Shown here piece after piece: positions 1-4,803 of a DNA stretch of 7,961 bases. The position numbers and the translations under genes are program-made. Source of the DNA: an uncultured Lachnospiraceae bacterium (GTDB lineage: Bacteria; Bacillota; Clostridia; Lachnospirales; Lachnospiraceae). A model generated the notes under the pieces. That model was not told the origin of the DNA, made no database searches, and saw only the letters and a program-made list of their open reading frames with translations. Within the stretch, counting starts at the first letter, position 1; the number at the start of each line of letters is the position of its first letter. The stretch spans positions 1-7,961 of the forward strand of contig CACXEL010000053.1 of the NCBI GenBank assembly GCA_902766655.1, read 5' to 3'.

Positions 1-377
1 GTCGGGATGCCGATGTAATTCATCTTGTACTTGGCGGACTTGCAGTCGCCGGAGCACTTGACGAAAGCGACGTTCTTCACGCCCTCTTCCGCCGCGACGC
101 CCATGATGGCGCCGACCTTGTCAGCCACCGCAGCGCCGCCGACCGGGCAGGCGTTGACGGGAGCTTCGCCCTTGGCGATGGCCGCAGCGCAGCCGTCGCA
201 GCCGGGATAGCCGCAGGCGCCGCAGTTGTTCCCGGGAAGGACTTCACGGACGGCAGCCTCATTGGGATCTACCTCGACCGCAAAGGCGTGGCCGGCAGTG
301 ACCAGCATGAAGCCAATCAGAAAGCCGATGACAGCCAGAAGTATGACTGTTACGACCAGTAATCCTACTCCACTCAT
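1..377 (-). CDS. rnfB: RnfB, ion-translocating Rnf complex iron-sulfur subunit (N-terminal part, runs off left edge)
   Basis: RnfB carries electrons from ferredoxin into the Rnf membrane complex through several iron-sulfur clusters on the cytoplasmic side. The frame is open from the ATG at 377 to the window edge, giving about 125 residues. Residues 4-26 form one hydrophobic membrane helix. After it comes the 4Fe-4S domain typical of RnfB, with C52, C55, C60 and C77 in the arrangement CGACGYPGC...ACPVGG; C63 is an extra cysteine nearby. Two further cysteines lie at about 106 and 110 (KCSGDC), before the cut. The C-terminal ferredoxin-like clusters expected in full-length RnfB lie beyond the window. 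The start is supported by an AGGAGA ribosome binding site six bases upstream and by the membrane helix directly following. It is the last rnf gene seen, matching the clostridial order C-D-G-E-A-B. Confidence 0.95.
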   Translation of the reverse strand, partial: MSGVGLLVVTVILLAVIGFLIGFMLVTAGHAFAVEVDPNEAAVREVLPGNNCGACGYPGCDGCAAAIAKGEAPVNACPVGGAAVADKVGAIMGVAAEEGVKNVAFVKCSGDCKSAKYKMNYIGIP

Positions 378-383
378 GTAAGT

Positions 384-389
384 TCTCCT
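384..389 (-). promoter_or_regulatory. Ribosome binding site of rnfB
   Basis: The minus strand reads AAAAGGAGAAC six bases before the rnfB ATG. The site sits directly after the last copy of the 14-bp tandem repeat, so translation of rnfB probably depends on this site and not on close coupling to rnfA, whose stop is 41 nt upstream of the rnfB start. Confidence 0.7.
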
Positions 390-390
390 T

Positions 391-432
391 TTAGCCAATA
401 CTTATTAGCCAATATTGATTAGCCAATACTGA
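391..432 (-). repeat. Three tandem copies of a 14-bp unit across the rnfA stop codon
   Basis: On the plus strand the units are TTAGCCAATACTTA (391-404), TTAGCCAATATTGA (405-418) and TTAGCCAATACTGA (419-432). On the minus strand each unit ends in GGCTAA. The copy at 419-432 encodes the last residues and the TAA stop of rnfA; the other two fill the spacer before rnfB. Because 14 is not a multiple of three, the three TAA codons fall in the three different reading frames, so all frames are closed here. The repeat probably arose by slippage duplication of the end of rnfA; any regulatory role is unknown. Confidence 0.9.
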
Positions 433-1000
433 TGCTGCTGAAACCAAAGAAAGCCATTCCCATGAGGGCCGCGCAGAAGAGTACCATCGGCGCTCCCTTG
501 ATGGGTTCGGGGACGTCTGCATTGTCGATCCGCTCGCGGATGCCGGCCAGGAGCACGATGGCGATGGTGTAGCCCACAGCCGTGCCGAAGCCGTTGATGA
601 CAGACTCAATGAAATTGTAACCGTCGGTCACGTTGTTGAGGGCCACACCGAGCACGGCACAGTTGGTCGTGATCAGCGGAAGGAAGATGCCCAGGGCCTT
701 GTAAAGGCCGGGGGAAGTCTTCTTGAGGAACATTTCGACCAGCTGGACCAGGGCAGCGATGACCAGGATGAAGACGATCGTCTGCAGGTAGTCAAGACCG
801 AGCGGGGCGAGAATAAAGGTGTACAGGAGGTACGCAACCGCCGAGGCGATGGTCAGAACGAAAATGACGGCACCGCCCAGAGAGGCGGAAGTCTTGATCT
901 GATTGGAAACGCCGACGAAGGAGCAGATACCGAGGAACTGGGACAGGACGACGTTGTTGACCAGCGCCGCCGTCACGATGATAAGGATCAGATTGGTCAT
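419..1000 (-). CDS. rnfA: RnfA, membrane subunit of the Rnf complex
   Basis: RnfA (193 residues, the normal family length) is an integral membrane subunit homologous to NqrE. With RnfE it forms the inverted-topology core of the complex, and the pair holds a [2Fe-2S] cluster inside the membrane that passes electrons from the cytoplasmic to the outer side. The sequence is nearly all hydrophobic helices, about six. The two cluster cysteines are visible: C26 in LGICSFVGVSN and C114 in TTNCAVLGVAL, each in one half of the pseudo-symmetric fold. The start ATG at 1000 lies one base after the rnfE stop, and its ribosome binding site lies within the last codons of rnfE, so the two should be translationally coupled. 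The 3' end is part of a 14-bp tandem repeat. Confidence 0.97.
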   Translation of the reverse strand: MTNLILIIVTAALVNNVVLSQFLGICSFVGVSNQIKTSASLGGAVIFVLTIASAVAYLLYTFILAPLGLDYLQTIVFILVIAALVQLVEMFLKKTSPGLYKALGIFLPLITTNCAVLGVALNNVTDGYNFIESVINGFGTAVGYTIAIVLLAGIRERIDNADVPEPIKGAPMVLFCAALMGMAFFGFSSISIG

Positions 1001-1001
1001 C

Positions 1002-1685
1002 TTACTTCACCTCCTTCTTTACCAGGCAGGTGTCGGCCATGGCACATCCGGCGCAGCCGGCGCCTTCACCTTCACCGACGAATTCCTTGCCCTTGTTGGA
1101 GATGCCCCAGGCATTCATGACCATGATAATGAAGGCAAGGACCAGGAAGGCACCCGGTGCCCTGACCAGCATGTCGATGGGCTGATAGAAGGCAGGCATG
1201 ACCTGATAGCCCATGAGAGTGCCTGCGCCGAAGAGCTCTCTGAAAGCCGACAGGAGCAGGAGACCCCAGGTGAAGCCCAGGCCCATGCCAATACCGTCCA
1301 TAACGGACAGGAGCGGCGGGTTCTTGGAAGCGTAGGCCTCGGCACGGCCGAGGATGATGCAGTTGACGACGATCAGCGGGATGTAGACGCCGAGGGCGTT
1401 GTTGATCTCAAGGAAATACGCCTGCATGATCAGCTGGACGACCGTGACCATGGATGCGACGATGACGATGAAAGCCGGAAGACGGACCTCATCCGGGATC
1501 AGCTTTCTGACCAGGGAGATGATGAGGTTCGACATGACCAGAACGACCATGGTCGACAGGCCCATACCGATGGCGTTGGTGACCGACGTGGTGACAGCCA
1601 GGGTCGGGCACATGCCCAGCATCATGATGAAGGTGGGGTTCTCCTTGACAACGCCGTTGTAGATGCGTTCCATATTCGCGTTCAT
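1002..1685 (-). CDS. rnfE: RnfE, membrane subunit of the Rnf complex
   Basis: RnfE (227 residues) is homologous to NqrD and pairs with RnfA to form the membrane core that holds the intramembrane [2Fe-2S] cluster. The two expected ligand cysteines are C26 in GMCPTLAVTTS and C109 in VVNCIILGRAEAYA. About six membrane helices are visible. The open frame extends upstream to 1778, but the ATG at 1685 is chosen because AAGGAGGTGG lies five bases before it and because MNANMERIYNGVVKENP matches the usual RnfE N-terminus. The extra upstream residues would lie inside the rnfDG gene. An unusual feature is the cytoplasmic-looking tail after the last helix (about residues 196-227), acidic and glycine-rich with C211, C214 and C220 (CAGCAMADTC), a possible metal or Fe-S binding appendage. 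The final KEVK codons double as the ribosome binding site for rnfA. Confidence 0.96.
   Translation of the reverse strand: MNANMERIYNGVVKENPTFIMMLGMCPTLAVTTSVTNAIGMGLSTMVVLVMSNLIISLVRKLIPDEVRLPAFIVIVASMVTVVQLIMQAYFLEINNALGVYIPLIVVNCIILGRAEAYASKNPPLLSVMDGIGMGLGFTWGLLLLSAFRELFGAGTLMGYQVMPAFYQPIDMLVRAPGAFLVLAFIIMVMNAWGISNKGKEFVGEGEGAGCAGCAMADTCLVKKEVK
1005..1016 (-). promoter_or_regulatory. Ribosome binding site of rnfA embedded in the last codons of rnfE
   Basis: The minus strand reads AAGGAGGTGAAG TAA G ATG. The codons AAG-GAG-GTG-AAG encode the RnfE tail Lys-Glu-Val-Lys and at the same time form a near-perfect Shine-Dalgarno sequence for rnfA. This fixes the rnfA start at 1000. Confidence 0.85.
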
Positions 1686-1690
1686 GTATT

Positions 1691-1701
1691 CCACCTCCTT
1701 A
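1691..1701 (-). promoter_or_regulatory. Ribosome binding site of rnfE overlapping the rnfDG stop codon
   Basis: The minus strand reads TAAGGAGGTGG then AATAC before the ATG at 1685. The TAA is the stop codon of rnfDG, so termination and initiation signals share bases. This decides the rnfE start against the longer open frame. Confidence 0.85.
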
Positions 1702-3357
1702 ACCGATACAGTTCTTCTGATAGAAGTCGATGGCAGCGTTGACCGCGTTGACGACTGCGCCGGAGGTAGTGGAAGCACCGGAGACGGAGTCGATCTCGTC
1801 GTCGGCCGTGGAGCCGCCCGCCTTGATCAGAGTGAAGGAATCGACCTTGACGTTGGAGAATTGAGCCTTCCAGGCATCCGTGTCGGCCAGCATACCCATG
1901 CCGGCGGTCTCATTGATGGTCGTGAAGGAGATGCCGAGAAGGGTGCCCTCCGTGTCGAAGCCTATGGACAGGGCGATCTCGCCGTCATAGCCGTCCATGG
2001 AGGAGACGTTGAAGGCGTAACCGACGATGTTGCCGGAGGCGTCGAGACCGACGCAGCCTTCGTTGATGTAGACACGGCCGTAGCTGGTGCCGTAGACCTC
2101 GCCGCCCAGAGCCTCGACGGCCGCTGACAACGCGTCGTCGTAGCCGATATGGTCAGCCTGGGGCTGGACTGCCTCGTAGGCGGCCAGCGCAGCGGCTTCC
2201 TGATTGGCCTTGATGGTATCGGCGGTCATCATGTTGACACCCGCCAGAGCCGCACCGGCGATGAGCGTGATGCAGCAGAGGATGGCTGCGGAGACCGGGA
2301 AGGTGAAGCCCTTCTTTGTCTCGCCTGCCTTGGCCTTGGCGGCCTCGGCCTTCTCGGCAGCGAGAGCTTCCTTCTCAGCCTTCTTCTGCTCCTCGGCCCT
2401 GGCCTTGGCCTGAGCCTTGGCCTCGGCGGAGACGACCGGCTTGCCGACGCCCCACGGATGCACGACAACGTACTTGTCGATGATCGGTGTGAAGAGGTTG
2501 GCGATGATGATGGCATAGGACATACCGTCGGTCATGCTGCTCTTCAGCCTGAAGAGGGCGGCCAGGAAGCCGACCAGGGCGCCGAAGATCAGCTGGCCTT
2601 CATTTGTCATGGGCGAGGAGACCGGATCGGTCGCCATGAAGAAGATGCCCAGGATGAAGCCGCCGCCAACCAGCTGGACCACGAGATACTTGAGGTCGAA
2701 GCCGGCCGGGCCGAAGGCCAGCATCATGATGGCGAATACGGCCGCGGAAGAGACCGGGATCTGCCAGGTGATGGTGCCGGTAGCCAGCAGGAAAATGCCG
2801 CCGATGAGGAGGCAGAGGATGGACACGCCGATGTGGCCTGTCGCAAAGCCCAGGAACATCTTCATCATGTCGACAGTACCGCCGCCGTTCAGCGTCGCGA
2901 GGGGCGTGGCGGAGGACATGCCGTCGACCGCGTAATCTGTCATCAGCTTGCCGAAGGAGATGATCAGGAAGACACGGCCGGCCAGGGCCGGGTTCATAAA
3001 GTTCTTGCCGAGACCGCCGAAGAAGTTCTTGGCGATGATGATGGCGAACATGGAGCCGATGAAGGGGATGAAGAGCGGCACCTTCGGAGACAGGCAGAGA
3101 GCCAGCAGAAGGCCGGTGACGATCGCGGATCCATCCCAGAGGGTGTTCGGCTTGTGGGCGATGTAGTCGTAAAGGAACTCAAAGAAGGTGGCGGAGACCA
3201 CGCTGGTCAGGATGACCAGCAGGGCGTGGAGGCCGAAATGGTACACGCCGAAGAAGGTGGCCGGCATGAGGGCCAGGACCACGTTCCACATCTCCTTGCC
3301 TACCGTGTGCTCGCTCCTGAAATGCGGGGAGGAGGAAACGTTGAACAGTTTGGACAT
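1699..3357 (-). CDS. rnfDG: RnfD-RnfG fusion protein, membrane and extracytosolic FMN subunits of the Rnf complex
   Basis: One uninterrupted 552-residue frame joins two subunits that are normally separate. Residues 1 to about 305 are RnfD (homologous to NqrB): about nine or ten membrane helices, NPALAGRVF at 122-130, and the flavinylation motif DGMSSAT with T151 as predicted covalent FMN site. Residues about 310-350 are a linker of Ala, Lys and Glu, probably helical and cytoplasmic because it is rich in Lys/Arg. Residues about 351-375 form the RnfG membrane anchor. Residues about 376-552 are the extracytosolic FMN-binding domain, ending in DSVSGAS (523-529). The family consensus has Thr at the last position; here it is S529, followed by T530 and T531. 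The topology suits a fusion, since the RnfD C-terminus and the RnfG N-terminus are both expected on the cytoplasmic side. The start at 3357 follows the rnfC stop with no gap and has AAGGAGG eight bases upstream. Confidence 0.95.
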   Translation of the reverse strand: MSKLFNVSSSPHFRSEHTVGKEMWNVVLALMPATFFGVYHFGLHALLVILTSVVSATFFEFLYDYIAHKPNTLWDGSAIVTGLLLALCLSPKVPLFIPFIGSMFAIIIAKNFFGGLGKNFMNPALAGRVFLIISFGKLMTDYAVDGMSSATPLATLNGGGTVDMMKMFLGFATGHIGVSILCLLIGGIFLLATGTITWQIPVSSAAVFAIMMLAFGPAGFDLKYLVVQLVGGGFILGIFFMATDPVSSPMTNEGQLIFGALVGFLAALFRLKSSMTDGMSYAIIIANLFTPIIDKYVVVHPWGVGKPVVSAEAKAQAKARAEEQKKAEKEALAAEKAEAAKAKAGETKKGFTFPVSAAILCCITLIAGAALAGVNMMTADTIKANQEAAALAAYEAVQPQADHIGYDDALSAAVEALGGEVYGTSYGRVYINEGCVGLDASGNIVGYAFNVSSMDGYDGEIALSIGFDTEGTLLGISFTTINETAGMGMLADTDAWKAQFSNVKVDSFTLIKAGGSTADDEIDSVSGASTTSGAVVNAVNAAIDFYQKNCIG

Positions 3358-4701
3358 TTATTTACCCTCCTTCGCTTTCTGCGCGCGCATGTAGCCCATG
3401 GCTGCGGGCTTCATCTGCTTGAACATCGGTGTCAGCGGGCGCTTGGCCGGGCATACGTAGGTACAGCTGCCGCAGAGCATGCAGTCGATACCGTGGATCT
3501 GGATGAAGCGGTCGAAATCCTTGCGCTCGCAGGCGACGGCCATCTGCTGGGGAATGAGGCCCATCGGACATGCGCGGGTGCAGCGTCCGCAGCGGATGCA
3601 GTTCTCCTGCTGGGCCTCGGCGCGCTCCACGTCATCCTCGGAGAGAACGGTCAGCGCGTTGTTGGCCTTCTTGATCGGCACGTCCACACCCGGAATGGCG
3701 ATACCCATCATGGGGCCGCCAAAGAGGAGCTTCTTTGCGTCGTCATTGAGACCGCCGGCAGCCTCGACCACCTCGGACAGCGGTGTACCGATGCGGACCA
3801 GGAAGTTGCCGGGATTGGCCACAGCGCCGGTGACGGTAAAGCCTCTCTCCATGAGCGGCTCATTCCACACAACAGCCCTGTAGATGGCAGCCAGAGTGCC
3901 TACGTTGTCCACAACGCAGCCGCAGCTGGCCGGCAGGGCGCCGGAGCCGATATACTTGCCGGTCACGGAATAGACGATGTTGCGCTCACCGCCCTGGGGA
4001 TAGCAGGTCTTCAGGGCCTCGACCTCAATGTTGGGGTAAGGCTCCGCAGCGGCCTTCATGGTGCCGATGGCATCGGGCTTGTTGTCCTCGATGACCACCA
4101 CGCCCTTGGCGCCGGGGAAGATCTTGAGGCAGCAGAGAAGACCGCCGATGATCTCCTCCGGCTTTTCAAGCATGAGCCTGTGGTCGCAGGTGATATAAGG
4201 CTCGCACTCTGCTCCGTTGGCGATGATGTACTTGATCTCATCGGGATTGGAGGGCATCATTTTCACGTGGGTCGGGAAGCCCGCGCCGCCCATACCTACG
4301 ATGCCTGCCCTCTTGATCTTCTCGATGATCTCGGAAGGCTCAAGAGTGTCCAGCGGAGTCTCGTCGCCCACGCCGGGCGCCGTCTTGAACTCGCCGTCGC
4401 TGGCGATCACGATGCAGTCCGCCATGGTGCCTGCATCGGTCATTCTCGGCTCGATTGCTTTGACCTTACCGGAGCAGGAGCTGATGATGTTTGCGGAGAT
4501 GAACCCATCCGCTTCGGCTATGAGCTGACCGGCGAAGACCGGGTCATTCCGCTTGACGACCGGCTTGGCCGGACGGCCGGTGTGCTGGCTGAGCGGAATG
4601 ATGACCTCGTCTTTGGGAATGACCGTTACAAATGGCTTGTCCTTGGTCTGCTCCTTGTGCGCGTTCGGATGGACACCTCCTCTTACCTGGAAGATCTTCA
4701 T
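3358..4701 (-). CDS. rnfC: RnfC, NADH-binding peripheral subunit of the Rnf complex
   Basis: RnfC (447 residues, normal for the family) is the cytoplasmic subunit that exchanges electrons with NAD(H) through FMN and two 4Fe-4S clusters. The N-terminal barrel-sandwich region opens with FQVRGGVHPNAHK. Next is the NuoF-like nucleotide/FMN-binding region with GMGGAGFPTHVK at 136-147 and NGAECEPYITCDHR at 162-175. An SLBB-type segment follows at about 288-335 (VTGAVANPGNF...GTPLSEVVEAAGG). The C-terminus has two ferredoxin motifs: C368, C371, C374, C378 and C407, C410, C413, C417, each ending in Cys-Pro. The start at 4701 has GGAAAGGA about six bases upstream. It is the first rnf gene of the cluster and lies 102 bases after the flavoprotein gene. 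Its end overlaps the ribosome binding site of rnfDG. Confidence 0.97.
   Translation of the reverse strand: MKIFQVRGGVHPNAHKEQTKDKPFVTVIPKDEVIIPLSQHTGRPAKPVVKRNDPVFAGQLIAEADGFISANIISSCSGKVKAIEPRMTDAGTMADCIVIASDGEFKTAPGVGDETPLDTLEPSEIIEKIKRAGIVGMGGAGFPTHVKMMPSNPDEIKYIIANGAECEPYITCDHRLMLEKPEEIIGGLLCCLKIFPGAKGVVVIEDNKPDAIGTMKAAAEPYPNIEVEALKTCYPQGGERNIVYSVTGKYIGSGALPASCGCVVDNVGTLAAIYRAVVWNEPLMERGFTVTGAVANPGNFLVRIGTPLSEVVEAAGGLNDDAKKLLFGGPMMGIAIPGVDVPIKKANNALTVLSEDDVERAEAQQENCIRCGRCTRACPMGLIPQQMAVACERKDFDRFIQIHGIDCMLCGSCTYVCPAKRPLTPMFKQMKPAAMGYMRAQKAKEGK
3366..3372 (-). promoter_or_regulatory. Ribosome binding site of rnfDG embedded in the end of rnfC
   Basis: The minus strand reads AAGGAGGGTAAATAAATG. 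AAG-GAG-GGT-AAA encodes the RnfC tail Lys-Glu-Gly-Lys, TAA stops rnfC and ATG starts rnfDG at once. The arrangement parallels the rnfE-rnfA junction. Confidence 0.85.
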
Positions 4702-4803
4702 AGAGTATCCTTTCCTTATTTGAGTAGTTGCAGGACAGTGCTTTCATTTATCGGGAAATAAAAACACCGCCCCAGGATATATGTTGCCAATAATAATGCT
4801 CGA
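4702..4803 (-). other. A/T-rich gap between the flavoprotein gene and rnfC
   Basis: This is the longest gap in the window and is more A/T-rich than the genes around it. It holds the rnfC ribosome binding site (GGAAAGGA, about 4708-4717). A TTGGCA near 4785-4790 resembles a -35 box, but there is no convincing -10 box at 16-18 bases. A GC block followed by TTTTTATTT (about 4755-4772) has no matching upstream arm, so I do not call a terminator. An internal rnf promoter is possible but not shown. Confidence 0.4.

Noticed and set aside
903..1742. 279-codon plus-strand frame opposite rnfE and rnfA
   Set aside because: The product is rich in Asp, His and Arg without any fold signature, and both minus-strand genes are certain.
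2300..2440. The Ala/Lys/Glu stretch in rnfDG as a frameshift or assembly artefact joining two genes
   Set aside because: The frame is continuous with no stop, no nearby ATG with a good ribosome binding site is visible at the expected RnfG start, and the linker has normal GC-rich codon use for this window. The fusion appears genuine, although raw reads would confirm it.
4544..4747. Small minus-strand frame starting MKALSCNYSNKER just before rnfC, as a leader peptide
   Set aside because: It has no ribosome binding site, and most of it is an out-of-frame reading of the rnfC 5' end.
2149..4761. 870-codon open frame on the plus strand
   Set aside because: It lies antisense to rnfDG and rnfC. Its translation is a Gly/Asp/His-rich sequence with no recognisable domain, as expected from the complement of GC-rich genes, while the minus-strand proteins are clear family members.
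4755..4772. Possible intrinsic terminator between the flavoprotein gene and rnfC (GC block then TTTTTATTT on the minus strand)
   Set aside because: No complementary arm for the GC block is present upstream, so no hairpin forms. The T-rich stretch alone is not enough.
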